Source: Stenotrophomonas pavanii
GTDB taxonomy: Bacteria; Pseudomonadota; Gammaproteobacteria; Xanthomonadales; Xanthomonadaceae
Direction of reading: 5' to 3'
Length of the DNA: 64,000 nt
Assembly (NCBI RefSeq): GCF_900101175.1
Contig: NZ_FNFQ01000012.1
Location: 1 to 64,000, forward strand
The notes under the pieces are model-generated. The model was given only the letters and a program-made list of their open reading frames with translations. It made no database searches and was not told where the DNA came from. Both the position numbers and the translations under genes were made by a program. Of the stretch, positions 40,757-49,104 are shown one piece after another. Position 1 is the first letter of the stretch, and each line of letters starts with the position of its first letter.

Positions 40757-42121
40757 ATGAGCAGCGTACATATCCTTGCAATCGCCGGCACCTTCATGGG
40801 CGGCGTGGCCGCCCTGGCGCGTGAACTCGGGCATGCCGTCAGCGGCAGCGACCAGGCCATCTATCCGCCGATGTCGACCCAGCTCGAACAGTTGGGCATC
40901 ACCCTGGACCAGGGCTACCGCGCCGACAGCGTGCCGGCCGGCACCGACGAGGTGGTGATCGGCAATGCGCTGTCGCGCGGCAATGCGGCCGTCGAAGCCG
41001 TGCTCGATGCCGGCCAGCGCTATATCTCCGGTGCGCAGTGGCTGTCCGAGCAGGTGTTGCCGGGCCGCGACACCCTGGCCGTGGCCGGTACCCACGGCAA
41101 GACCACCACCACCACCATCCTCACCTGGCTGCTGGAAAGCGCCGGGCGCTCGCCGGGCTTCCTGATCGGGGGCGTCGCCGAGGATTTCGGCGTCTCCGCG
41201 CGGCTGGGCCAGGGACGCGAGTTCGTGGTCGAAGCCGATGAGTACGACACGGCCTTCTTCGACAAGCGCAGCAAGTTCGTGCACTACCGGCCGCTGGTGG
41301 CCATCCTCAACAATCTTGAATACGACCACGCCGACATCTTCCCGGACGTGGCGGCGATCCAGCGCCAGTTCCACCACCTGGTGCGTACCGTACCCGCACG
41401 TGGGCGGCTGATCGTCAACGGCGAGGATCAGCACCTGGCCGAAGTGCTCGCGATGGGCTGCTGGACCCCGGTCGAGCGGTTTGGTTTCGATCCGTCGCTG
41501 GAGTGGCATGCCGAGCTGCTGGCCGCCGATGGCAGCGCGTTCCGCGTGCACCATCGTGGGCAGGCGCTGGGCGACGTGCAGTGGTCGCTGCTGGGCCGCC
41601 ACAACGTGCTCAACGGATTGGCTGCGCTGGCCGCCGCGCATGCAGTGGGCGTGGCGCCGGCCGAGGTGATCCCGGCGCTGGCGCGCTTCCGCAGCGTCAA
41701 GCGCCGCATGGAAGTGATCGGCAGCCATGACGGCATCACCGTTTACGATGATTTCGCCCATCACCCGACCGCAATCGCCACCACCCTGGAAGGTCTGCGT
41801 GCCAAGGTGGGCGATGCGCGCATCGTGGTCGCGATGGAACCGCGCAGCAACTCGATGCGGCTGGGCGCGCACGCGCAGGCACTGGCCCCATCGCTGGCGC
41901 TGGCCGATGAAGTGGTGTTCCTGCATCGTCCGGAACTGGCCTGGGATGCAGCGGCGGTGATTGCCGCAGTGCGTGGCGAAGCGCACGCGGTGCCTGATAC
42001 CGACGCATTGCTGGCACAGCTGCAGGCCAGCGCGCGCAGTGGCGACCACGTGGTGTTCATGTCCAACGGTGGCTTCGACGGCGCGCCGCGCCGCTTCCTC
42101 GCCGCGCTGCAGGCGCGATGA
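40757..42121 (+). CDS. mpl: UDP-N-acetylmuramate:L-Ala-gamma-D-Glu-meso-DAP ligase
   Basis: Mpl reattaches recycled murein tripeptide to UDP-MurNAc. This 454-residue Mur-ligase-fold protein begins MSSVHILAIAGTFMGGVAALA (the MurC/Mpl N-terminal motif), has the ATP P-loop AGTHGKTTTTT at residues ~115-125, and LNNLEYDHADIFPD and DDFAHHPTA in the central and C-terminal parts. The HHPT motif distinguishes MurC/Mpl from other Mur ligases. The start at 40757 is preferred; the 13-codon extension is not conserved. It overlaps the LON-domain gene by ATGA. Confidence 0.96.
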   Translation: MSSVHILAIAGTFMGGVAALARELGHAVSGSDQAIYPPMSTQLEQLGITLDQGYRADSVPAGTDEVVIGNALSRGNAAVEAVLDAGQRYISGAQWLSEQVLPGRDTLAVAGTHGKTTTTTILTWLLESAGRSPGFLIGGVAEDFGVSARLGQGREFVVEADEYDTAFFDKRSKFVHYRPLVAILNNLEYDHADIFPDVAAIQRQFHHLVRTVPARGRLIVNGEDQHLAEVLAMGCWTPVERFGFDPSLEWHAELLAADGSAFRVHHRGQALGDVQWSLLGRHNVLNGLAALAAAHAVGVAPAEVIPALARFRSVKRRMEVIGSHDGITVYDDFAHHPTAIATTLEGLRAKVGDARIVVAMEPRSNSMRLGAHAQALAPSLALADEVVFLHRPELAWDAAAVIAAVRGEAHAVPDTDALLAQLQASARSGDHVVFMSNGGFDGAPRRFLAALQAR

Positions 42122-42696
42122 CCGGCGATGGCTCGCTGCCGCTGTTCCCGCTGCACACCACGCTGGTGCCGGGTGCAGCGGTGGGCCTGCGTGTGTTCGA
42201 GCGCCGCTATCTGGACCTGGTCCGCGACAGCGGCCGCAGCGGTGAGGGATTTGGTGTCTGCCTGATCCTCGACGGCCAGGAAGTGGGCGCTCCGGCGACG
42301 CCGGCCGCCTTTGGCGTGCAGGTGCGCATCGAAGACTTCGATGTCGGCGCCGACGGCGTGCTGCAGCTGCGCCTGCGCGGCACCCGCCGTTTCCATGTCG
42401 AGCGTACCCGCGTGCGCGACAACGGCCTGGTGGTGGCCGACGTGCGTTGGTGCGATGAGGACCCCGACGACGAACTGCGGCCGCAGCACGCGCTGCTGGC
42501 CACGGTGCTGGGGCACATCATCGAACAGGCTGGCGAGGCCTATGCGCCGTCCAACCCGGCGTTGCTGGACCAGGCGAGCTGGGTCGGCTGGCGGTTGGCC
42601 GAGCTGTTGCCGCTGAGCGAGCAGCAGCGCCTGCAGCTGCTGCAGATGGACGACCCGCACCAGCGATTGCAGCAGTTGCTGGGCTGGATGCCGTAG
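42118..42696 (+). CDS. LON substrate-binding-domain protein
   Basis: A 192-residue protein consisting only of the N-terminal LON (PUA-like) domain: LPLFPLHTTLVPGAAVGLRVFERRYLDLV at the start, then GFGVCLIL and a helical C-terminal bundle. There is no AAA+ or Ser-Lys protease part, so it is not a protease. It may be an adaptor or substrate-recognition protein. The ATGA overlap with mpl implies coupled translation. Confidence 0.9.
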   Translation: MTGDGSLPLFPLHTTLVPGAAVGLRVFERRYLDLVRDSGRSGEGFGVCLILDGQEVGAPATPAAFGVQVRIEDFDVGADGVLQLRLRGTRRFHVERTRVRDNGLVVADVRWCDEDPDDELRPQHALLATVLGHIIEQAGEAYAPSNPALLDQASWVGWRLAELLPLSEQQRLQLLQMDDPHQRLQQLLGWMP

Positions 42697-42701
42697 CAGC
42701 C

Positions 42702-42749
42702 ATCCACGCATGGCGTGGATCTACTGTAGCGCCGAGCCCATGCTCGGCG
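42702..42749. repeat. Pair of divergently tagged SMAG repeats
   Basis: 42702-42724 (GTAG on minus; ATCCACGC..GCGTGGAT arms) and 42726-42749 (GTAG on plus; CGCCGAGC..GCTCGGCG arms) sit back to back, one base apart, after the LON-domain gene. Confidence 0.9.
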
Positions 42750-42818
42750 TGTTGGATCGTGCGAAGCGCAGCCGGGCATGGGCCCGGCGCTGCAGTGGGT
42801 GATCGCGCACCGGCCCCG

Positions 42819-44816
42819 TCAGGGCGTGGGGGTCTTCAACCGCAGCACCGGCAACCCGGTTTCGCTGTGCACATCCTCGCGCTGCGGCAGCTCCTGCACG
42901 GCCTCCTTCACCGCATTCAAGGCCGGGTCGACGCCGCGCAGCGGGTGCCACATGCCGATCCATTCGAAGTGGCGCTCGTAGCGCAGGGTCTGCGCACTGC
43001 CCAGCCATAGCGGCGTATTGCCCGGTTGCAACTGCGCAGGGGCCGGCCACAGGCGCAGTACGTAGCGCTCATCGCGGTGTGTACCCGGGCGCACCATCAA
43101 CAGCGCCTCCACGCGCGTGTCCAGCGTGGCGGGCAGTACCGGCAGCGCATCGGCGCCGGTGTTCTTGTCCAGCATCAGCAGCGCTTCCTGCCAGCCGGCC
43201 TGTTCCTGCCGCTTCCAGCCGCGTGCTTCCAGCTGCGCCTGCAGCGGCGCCAACGGGCCCGCCACCTGCACGTCCAGCGGCCAGCGCTGGTCGTCGTCGA
43301 ACTCGTTGCGGCGCGCCGGCAGTGTCGCCCAGTCGTGCTGCCACCAGGCCTGCATGTCCATCGCCTGCGCGGCCGGCAGGGTCGGCTCGAAGCGTTCCAG
43401 CTTCACCGGGATGTTGCGCGGCGCGTACCACATCGCCGCCACGGCAAAGACACCGTAGAACAGCCACGCCACCGGCTTCACCCAGAACGAGCGGTTGAAG
43501 CGGCGGCGGTAGGCGATGCCCAGCACCAGCAGCCAGAACGTGCCGAACAGCATGCCGCCGATCACATCGCTCAGCCAATGCGCGCCCAGGTACAGGCGCG
43601 AGAAGCCGATCAGGCTGACCACGATGCCCGACACCAGGTACGGCCAGACACGGGTGCGGCCGGGCATCTCGCGGGCGATCAGCACTGCGAAGAAGCCGAA
43701 GGTGATGGTGGCCATCGTCACCGACACCGACGGGAAGCCGAAGCCGCTGCTGGCGTCGACCGGGCGCACCACATCGACGGTGGCACCGAGCAGCATGGTC
43801 AATGCGAGGCCGAAGGCAAGCGCGGCCAGCCAGTGCGCGGCCGCCATCCAGCGCCGGCGCCAGATCAGGTAGCCCATCGCCGCCGCAGTGGCCGGCAGCA
43901 GTACCTGCCAGGCGCCCAGCGAGGCCAGCGCGGCCATCGGGTAATCGGCCAGCGGGTTGCGCAGGGCCAGCATGGCCTGGTGCACCAGCAGGTCGATCGC
44001 CAGCGGTTCCCCGTGCGCGACCACCACGGTCAGCAGCGCGAACCAGCCCCAGCCCAGCACCAGCAGCATCAGTGCCAGCATCGCCAGCGGCACCGACTCG
44101 CGCCGCTTCGGGTCCAGCACACCGACGGTGTAGCGGCCCAGCGTCGGGTGCCGGTTGGACCAGTCCAGCAGCCGCGCCAGCCAGTTGTCCATGCGCGCGG
44201 CCGACCAGCGGTAGCCGTACAGCACGATGGCCCAGACCAGGCCTAGGATCACCGCCAGCAGGCCGACCACCACCACCAGTCGCCCGGCCACTGCGGCTAC
44301 CGCGTCGTAGGCCTCGCCGAGCACCCAGCCCGGCGCCAGGAACAACACCGCCCACGAAATGCTGGCGATGCCGCTGGCCTGCATGTAGCGGCTGGCCGGC
44401 ATTTTCATCATGCCCGCGATGGCCGGTACGAACGGCCGGATCGCGCCCACGTAGCGTGCCACCAGGATGCTCTTGAAGGCATTGCGGCGGAACAGGTTTT
44501 CGCCGCGGTCGAGCAGCTGCGGGTAACGGCTGAAGGGCCACACGCCACGCAGGCGGTCACCCCAGCGGCGCCCGATCCAGTAACTGATGCCATCACCGGC
44601 GAATGCGCCCAGTGCGGCGGCGGCCACCGCGTACGGCCCGGAGATCTGGCCCAGGCCGATGAACACGCCCACCGCGAACAGCAGCGGCAGGGCCGGCACG
44701 ATGGCACCGAGAATGATCACCGCGTCGCAGAAGGCGATGAGGAAGATAACGGCACCCGCCAGCACGGGGTGAGCGGCAATCCACGCGAGCGTGGCGTCGA
44801 TCCATGAAGAGTCCAT
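42819..44816 (-). CDS. DedA - PAP2-like - LssY_C fusion membrane protein
   Basis: This 665-residue protein fuses three modules. Residues ~1-200 are a DedA/SNARE-associated domain (VIILGAIVPALPLLFAVGVFIG, GDGISYWIGRRWGDRLR, AIRPFVPAIAGMMKM). Residues ~240-450 are PAP2-like with the C3 motif SRLYLGAHWLSDVIGG. The C-terminal ~200 residues are LssY_C. In the PAP2 C2 position the sequence reads FPSVSVTMA where active enzymes have PSGHATMA, so the catalytic His is missing. DedA proteins are linked to lipid flipping; here the phosphatase activity may be lost. The start at 44816 is followed by MDSSWIDATL. Confidence 0.9.
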   Translation of the reverse strand: MDSSWIDATLAWIAAHPVLAGAVIFLIAFCDAVIILGAIVPALPLLFAVGVFIGLGQISGPYAVAAAALGAFAGDGISYWIGRRWGDRLRGVWPFSRYPQLLDRGENLFRRNAFKSILVARYVGAIRPFVPAIAGMMKMPASRYMQASGIASISWAVLFLAPGWVLGEAYDAVAAVAGRLVVVVGLLAVILGLVWAIVLYGYRWSAARMDNWLARLLDWSNRHPTLGRYTVGVLDPKRRESVPLAMLALMLLVLGWGWFALLTVVVAHGEPLAIDLLVHQAMLALRNPLADYPMAALASLGAWQVLLPATAAAMGYLIWRRRWMAAAHWLAALAFGLALTMLLGATVDVVRPVDASSGFGFPSVSVTMATITFGFFAVLIAREMPGRTRVWPYLVSGIVVSLIGFSRLYLGAHWLSDVIGGMLFGTFWLLVLGIAYRRRFNRSFWVKPVAWLFYGVFAVAAMWYAPRNIPVKLERFEPTLPAAQAMDMQAWWQHDWATLPARRNEFDDDQRWPLDVQVAGPLAPLQAQLEARGWKRQEQAGWQEALLMLDKNTGADALPVLPATLDTRVEALLMVRPGTHRDERYVLRLWPAPAQLQPGNTPLWLGSAQTLRYERHFEWIGMWHPLRGVDPALNAVKEAVQELPQREDVHSETGLPVLRLKTPTP

Positions 44817-44901
44817 TGCCCGATTATAGGGGCGTGAAGGTGACTGGTTCCCAGCCGCTTGGTGACCGTTTGCAACCATCGCCATCGCCTAGAATGGGGT
44901 C

Positions 44902-45564
44902 ATGCCGCATACGCCAGACACTCCACCGCATGCTTTGAAGGCCGACAGCTTCGGTCGCATCCTCCTTGTGGAAGGGCCGGCCGGCCCCTTCGTGCGCCGT
45001 GATCTGGGCGCCACACCACTGTGGTTGCGGCTGCCGGCCTGGTGGCTGGCCCGCCGCGAAGCGCGCGCGCTGCGCCATATCCACGGCATGGCCGATGTGC
45101 CGCAGCTGCTGGCGTGGGATGGCCGTCATCTCGACCGCAGCTTCATGGCCGGCGACGCCATGTACCAGCGTCCGCCCCGCGGCGACCTGGCCTGGTTCCG
45201 CGCCGCGCGTCGCCTGCTGCAGCAGCTGCATCGCAATGGCGTGGCCCACAACGATCTGGCCAAGGAAGCCAACTGGCTGGTGACCGAGGACGGCCGTCCG
45301 GCATTGATCGACTTCCAGCTGGCGGTGATCGGCAACCCGCGCTCGCGCTGGATGCGCCTGCTGGCCCGCGAGGACCTGCGCCACCTGCTCAAGCACAAGC
45401 GCATGTACTGCCGCGAGTCGCTCACCCCGGTGGAGAAGCGCGTGCTCAAGCGCACCTCGTGGGTGCGCGAACTGTGGTTCGCCACCGGCAAGCCGGTCTA
45501 CCGCTTCGTCACCCGCCGCATCCTGCATTGGGAAGACAACGAGGGGCAGGGGCCGAAGCCGTGA
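44902..45564 (+). CDS. RIO1/InaA-like small protein kinase
   Basis: This 220-residue kinase-like protein has the catalytic loop HNDLAKEANWL (Asp118) and the metal-binding Asp137 in LIDFQLA. The N-lobe is short and lacks an obvious glycine loop. It resembles the lipopolysaccharide-core-kinase/RIO type rather than eukaryotic-type Ser/Thr kinases, so its substrate may be LPS sugar or protein. It is divergent from the DedA/PAP2 gene and overlaps the next gene by GTGA. Confidence 0.85.
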   Translation: MPHTPDTPPHALKADSFGRILLVEGPAGPFVRRDLGATPLWLRLPAWWLARREARALRHIHGMADVPQLLAWDGRHLDRSFMAGDAMYQRPPRGDLAWFRAARRLLQQLHRNGVAHNDLAKEANWLVTEDGRPALIDFQLAVIGNPRSRWMRLLAREDLRHLLKHKRMYCRESLTPVEKRVLKRTSWVRELWFATGKPVYRFVTRRILHWEDNEGQGPKP

Positions 45565-46067
45565 GCTCTGCGCAGGTGATGACCGGCCCGCCGAGCGCGG
45601 GCAATGTCCTGCGCCCACAGCTGGCCAACGCCGACTTCGTGCATGCCTGCCAGGCAACGACCCATCGTGATGGACGTTCAGCCTTGCAGGCCTATCGCGA
45701 TATGGCCGCGACCATTCCCGGCTGGTTCGACGGATTGATGGCGCTACGCAACCACGGCATGCGCCTGCTCGGCATGAAGGACCTGGGCTCGTTGCGTGCG
45801 GTGCAGGGTGTTGCGGATCCTCAACCCGGGCAGCGGCTGGGCATCTTCACCCTGCAGTCGCTGGATGACGATGCCATCGTGCTGGAAGACGACGATCGCC
45901 ACCTGCGTGTGCAGCTGGCCCTGCAGTGGCACGGCGACGTGCTGGAAGTGGCAACGGTGGTGCATACGCACAACGCGTTCGGGCGGGTGTACATGCTGCC
46001 GGTTGCACCCGTGCATCGGCTGATCGTGCCGCATCTGCTGAGGAAGCAGGTGCAGGGGTACCGGTAG
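45561..46067 (+). CDS. DUF2867 family protein
   Basis: A 168-residue protein recognised as DUF2867 by the segments DFVHACQATTHRDGRSALQAYRD and MLPVAPVHRLIVPHLL. Its core is a beta-rich domain; function is unknown. The GTG start at 45561 overlaps the kinase stop (GTGA), so coupling is likely. A later ATG at 45579 is possible. The TAG stop at 46065-46067 is part of a SMAG repeat, so the natural C-terminus may have been longer. Confidence 0.85.
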   Translation: MSSAQVMTGPPSAGNVLRPQLANADFVHACQATTHRDGRSALQAYRDMAATIPGWFDGLMALRNHGMRLLGMKDLGSLRAVQGVADPQPGQRLGIFTLQSLDDDAIVLEDDDRHLRVQLALQWHGDVLEVATVVHTHNAFGRVYMLPVAPVHRLIVPHLLRKQVQGYR

Positions 46068-46086
46068 ATCCACGCCATGCGTGGAT
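46064..46086 (+). repeat. SMAG repeat supplying the DUF2867 stop codon
   Basis: GTAG followed by ATCCACGCCATGCGTGGAT. Its TAG is the in-frame stop of the preceding gene. The low-GC island begins directly after it. Confidence 0.9.
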
Positions 46087-46093
46087 GCATTAA

Positions 46094-46168
46094 GCAATTC
46101 AATGGTCGCGTGCAAGTGAGTTTGCCGTCACCGATGTCAGCCTGCCAGGCAACAACGCGGAGCTGTGA
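46094..46168 (+). pseudogene. Rhs-repeat protein fragment, frame broken
   Basis: In the frame open from 46094 the peptide SEFAVTDVSLPGNNAEL ends in TGA at 46166-46168. SEFxVTDVSLPGNN is the characteristic sequence found in Rhs-repeat proteins just before their LPV.. repeat region. Here only the fragment remains, and it is fused out of frame to the glycine-rich coding region at 46165. I read it as the deletion scar of an Rhs effector gene; the match is from memory of the family. Confidence 0.5.
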
Positions 46169-46605
46169 GCGGCGGGGTCGGAGGGGCATTGATCGGTGCC
46201 ATTGGTCGAGGGACAGTTTCAGTGGGAGGAGCTGTCGCGATTCAAGCGGTGACCAATGCCTTCACGGGAGCGGGCAGTGTTCTTGCTCAGAATGCCTATG
46301 AAGGAAAGCCCACGTCCGGTGCGGAGCTTGCGTCAGCGACGGCGGGTAGTGTCGGTGGCGGTCTAGTTGCGAGCGGAATTGGTGTAGCTGCTGGTGATTT
46401 TGCGGGAGCTGCGGCCAAAGGGAATCTACAAAGGATGGTCGCCTCCTCTGCACCCGGGGTGCCAAATATGGCCCATGCGACCGCGTCAACTGCAGCAGCT
46501 ATTCCGAAGCAGAGCTTGGGGCAGGCCACCATGTCACAGACCGCCCAGGCACCAGCTCAGATGGCGACTGGGGCAGCACAAAAGGAACTGGAGAAAAAGA
46601 AGTGA
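46165..46605 (+). CDS. Glycine-rich C-terminal remnant of a polymorphic-toxin-like protein
   Basis: A 146-residue frame with a GTG start. It begins with repeated glycine/alanine helices (GGVGGALIGAIGRGTVSVGGA, AGSVGGGLVASGIGVAAGD), a pattern common in the pretoxin or membrane-inserting tails of Rhs/CdiA-like effectors. A Gln/Ala-rich end (EKKK) follows. It directly follows the Rhs scar and its frame is also open upstream to 46120, so it is probably a truncated C-terminus rather than a natural gene. GC content is much lower than in the flanks. Confidence 0.5.
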   Translation: MSGGVGGALIGAIGRGTVSVGGAVAIQAVTNAFTGAGSVLAQNAYEGKPTSGAELASATAGSVGGGLVASGIGVAAGDFAGAAAKGNLQRMVASSAPGVPNMAHATASTAAAIPKQSLGQATMSQTAQAPAQMATGAAQKELEKKK

Positions 46606-46796
46606 AGACATCAACACGTTCTTTGTTGGTTTATGAGATAGGAGGGGGGCTGTTCTTTGCGCTGATCTACGTCATCCTTGACTACAGAGGCATTGGCAAC
46701 GCGGCCCGAATTGCTCTTTACCCATTTCTTGTGTTTCAAGCCTTTCTACTGTTGTCATATTTTGTAGATGCCTGGAAGGGTAGATGGCGTCGCTGA
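46602..46796 (+). CDS. Small two-TM membrane protein
   Basis: A 64-residue protein whose GTG start overlaps the previous stop (GTGA). It has two hydrophobic segments (YEIGGGLFFALIYVILDY and ALYPFLVFQAFLLLSYFV) and a basic end (KGRWRR). Its tight coupling to the glycine-rich remnant is typical of an effector/immunity pair, so it may be a membrane immunity protein, but no family is recognised. The surrounding line of sequence is only about half G+C. Confidence 0.6.
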   Translation: MKTSTRSLLVYEIGGGLFFALIYVILDYRGIGNAARIALYPFLVFQAFLLLSYFVDAWKGRWRR

Positions 46797-46822
46797 GCTA
46801 GAATGCTGGCAAAAGGGCGAAA

Positions 46823-47182
46823 ATGAGCAGCCCAATGCGTACCGTTTCCAGCGTCGAAAGAGCGCTGATTGAAGCTGTGGCAGTCCGTCTGCATGCGGCC
46901 TCTGCTTCGCAGCTTCAGGCCGACCTGGCTTCCGCAATCGCCGTGGAAATCGGTCTGGGTGGAGCTCGGGTGGGATTCGTCATTTCTGGATATGAGCGTC
47001 TGCCGTATCAAGGGCAGCACGCATATCCCGTCGAGCTGCAGATGCAGGACGCAGATGGTGCTGAACTCACGCCGATTCTTCATGCGGACGCAAGTGGCCG
47101 CCTGCTGGAGCTGGAGATCATCCGCTGGGACGGTGCCGAGCTGATATCTCCGCAGATCGAGAGCGTGGTCTGCTATGCATGA
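46823..47182 (+). CDS. Hypothetical immunity-like protein
   Basis: A 119-residue protein without a family I can name. The C-terminal half has a strand-rich pattern with DASGRLLELEIIRWDGAEL, a style often seen in small proteins encoded next to polymorphic toxins. It lies 26 bp after the two-TM gene and overlaps the next one by 8 bp (47175-47182). Immunity function is an inference from context only. Confidence 0.65.
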   Translation: MSSPMRTVSSVERALIEAVAVRLHAASASQLQADLASAIAVEIGLGGARVGFVISGYERLPYQGQHAYPVELQMQDADGAELTPILHADASGRLLELEIIRWDGAELISPQIESVVCYA

Positions 47183-47747
47183 GGTGGCGAAGAAGGATTC
47201 TGGTGACGACAAGGGCAATGTGCGGAATGCCAGCCTCGAAGAGCCAGTGGATGTCGCGGAAGCGCTTGCGATGTATCAGCGCTTGATGCTTGAACGAAGC
47301 GATGCGACGTTCGTCGCCGACTTCATGGTGTTCTGTTGGCAGGCCGTTGATCCCGGGCGCGTCGCCGCATTGGACTTGCCTGGGGACGTTGTGGACGCGT
47401 GCGCTGATCAGCTATCCCTGCTGATGCGGATGGAGGATCAGCAGGATCAGCAGGATCAGCAGCGCGCGGCGCCAGCGTTCTGGAAGCGCTACATCGAGTG
47501 GGCGGACTACGCCATCGATTTCCCGCTTGATGAACGCAAGCGGTTCATCTGTGAGGCAGCTGGCTACCTGGAGCCAGCATTTTCTGTGTTCGTGGCCACT
47601 GGCGGCGCTGAGATGAGGTCTGAGGCGATGGAGCTCCTGGCTGAGTACTCCGGGTCTGGCACAGCGAGGGCTGCTTATGTCAGATCGGTGATCGAGAGTC
47701 GGCTCAGCTCTGAAGGGTCATATGGTCATCAACCCGTCGGTGGCTGA
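47175..47747 (+). CDS. Hypothetical protein with an in-frame DQQ repeat
   Basis: This 190-residue acidic helical protein shows no recognised domain. A 9-bp unit GATCAGCAG is repeated exactly three times at 47436-47462 and encodes DQQDQQDQQ in a loop after LLMRMED. Copy changes would keep the frame, so length variants between strains are likely. It is translationally overlapped with the gene before, as in an operon of small island genes. Confidence 0.65.
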   Translation: MHEVAKKDSGDDKGNVRNASLEEPVDVAEALAMYQRLMLERSDATFVADFMVFCWQAVDPGRVAALDLPGDVVDACADQLSLLMRMEDQQDQQDQQRAAPAFWKRYIEWADYAIDFPLDERKRFICEAAGYLEPAFSVFVATGGAEMRSEAMELLAEYSGSGTARAAYVRSVIESRLSSEGSYGHQPVGG

Positions 47748-47904
47748 TGGGTGCCAAATGGGTCTGCCCATCACAAGGGAAAGTGGTCGATGTGCAACGG
47801 TCTGAATAGTGCAGGCGGTGTCGACCTGCTGTGTTCCCCGTTTCGTAGAAAGCTCGCGACATCCAGACCAGGGACAATCCGCAAGAGCATCATTGAGGTG
47901 ACGT

Positions 47905-48267
47905 ATGTGGTATTGTGCGCATGCCATTTTTTACTATGAATGCGAAGGGCAGGACTCGATTCTTGTCCATGAGAACGTCTATCTCCTCAGTGCGGATGGC
48001 GAAGAGCAAGCTCTCGACAATGCGAAAGCGCTTGCCTCTGAGTATGAGGATCTGAGCGGCCGCCTGATGGGTGAAGACGGTAGACCGTCCCTCTATCGAT
48101 TCGCAGGAATCCGCAAGCTGATATCAGTAGAGACTGATGAGGACACTGCCGAGGGACGCCTGCACTCCGGTGTGGAGGTCACGTACTCCGTCATGGCGGT
48201 GGATACGTTGGATCAGGTGAGACGTCTTGCCCGTGGTGATGGCGTGGAAGTGCTATACCAAGAGTAG
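47905..48267 (+). CDS. DUF4288-like protein
   Basis: A 120-residue protein beginning MWYCAHAIFYYECEGQDS and containing VHENVYLLSADGEEQALDNAKALASEYE, and ending with a GVEVTYSVM strand. This resembles the DUF4288 family, seen in several toxin-immunity neighbourhoods. GAGGTG lies just upstream of the ATG at 47905. A 157-bp gap separates it from the gene before, and a SMAG repeat follows its stop, closing the low-GC island. Confidence 0.7.
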   Translation: MWYCAHAIFYYECEGQDSILVHENVYLLSADGEEQALDNAKALASEYEDLSGRLMGEDGRPSLYRFAGIRKLISVETDEDTAEGRLHSGVEVTYSVMAVDTLDQVRRLARGDGVEVLYQE

Positions 48268-48273
48268 AAACCT

Positions 48274-48298
48274 AGAGCCGAGCATGGCTCGGCTCTAC
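48274..48298 (-). repeat. SMAG repeat at the right edge of the low-GC island
   Basis: AGAGCCGAGCATGGCTCGGCTCTAC; the GTAG tag reads on the minus strand. Together with the copy at 46064 it flanks the island with tags on opposite strands. Confidence 0.9.
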
Positions 48299-48312
48299 AG
48301 ACGCCGGTGACC

Positions 48313-48996
48313 TTACGGCGTCGCCGGCACCACCTGCTGGCCGATGAAGTTGCGCTTGGCGTCGAAGTCGTAGGCGATCTGCAGTTGGCCCACATCCGGG
48401 CAGGCGTGGCAGTCGCGCAGCGGCGTGCGGTACAGCAGGCGGATGCCGCCGTTCTCCAGCGGCGTGGCCCCGGCCGACTGCGCCGGTGCGAACGGCGTGG
48501 CCTGCGGGTGGTCCTTCAGCAGGGCCTGCACGCTGGGGTCGGCACGCAGGGTGTCGTCCAGCTGCACGGCATCCACATCGATGCGCTTGCCGGTGGCGTC
48601 GACCAGGCGGGTGCCCTCGTTGGTGTTGGCGCGGAACGGATACTCGACCGTGGCAATGCCCAGGCCTTCGTTCTCGTGCCAGGCCGTCACGTAGGCCAGC
48701 TCGCCGCCGGTGGACAGCTGTTCGGCGGCGGTGATCGCATCGGCGCTGGCGCCGCCGGCGCGCATCGCATCGCGCAGGCAATCACGCGTGGCCGCGTTCT
48801 CGCCCTGGCGGCAGGCGTTGAGGTCGCCATCCCACACCACTGCCTCGCTCCAGCGCAGCTTGCCGTCGGCGGCGGCCTTCTCTGCGCTGGGGGTGTCACC
48901 GGCAGGCGGCTCCTTGCCGGGTTCCGGCGAACGGCCCTGGCAGGCAGTCAGCAGGGCAAGCCCCAGGGCAGGCAGCAACAGGCGGGAACGGCGCAT
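48313..48996 (-). CDS. Hypothetical lipoprotein
   Basis: A 227-residue protein with a lipoprotein signal (LALLTACQG, lipobox LTAC) and a Pro/Glu/Lys-rich spacer after the acylated Cys. The folded part contains CRQGENAATRDCLRDAMRAGGAS and a C-terminal CHACP pair. No family is recognised. It is probably anchored to the inner face of the outer membrane. It is divergent from the SDR gene at 49105. Confidence 0.75.
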   Translation of the reverse strand: MRRSRLLLPALGLALLTACQGRSPEPGKEPPAGDTPSAEKAAADGKLRWSEAVVWDGDLNACRQGENAATRDCLRDAMRAGGASADAITAAEQLSTGGELAYVTAWHENEGLGIATVEYPFRANTNEGTRLVDATGKRIDVDAVQLDDTLRADPSVQALLKDHPQATPFAPAQSAGATPLENGGIRLLYRTPLRDCHACPDVGQLQIAYDFDAKRNFIGQQVVPATP

Positions 48997-49104
48997 GGCG
49001 TGGACCTCGTGCGTTGACTGGAGGCCCGAGTATCGTCAAGGCCGGGTGAACTCCACGTCGGCGCGGCATACTAGCGGCTCATTGCATACGCTGGAGTGTG
49101 GAAC

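Noticed and set aside
47751..47939. A 62-codon frame in the low-GC island
   Set aside because: It has no ribosome-binding site or family, and it overlaps the start of the better-supported DUF4288-like gene.
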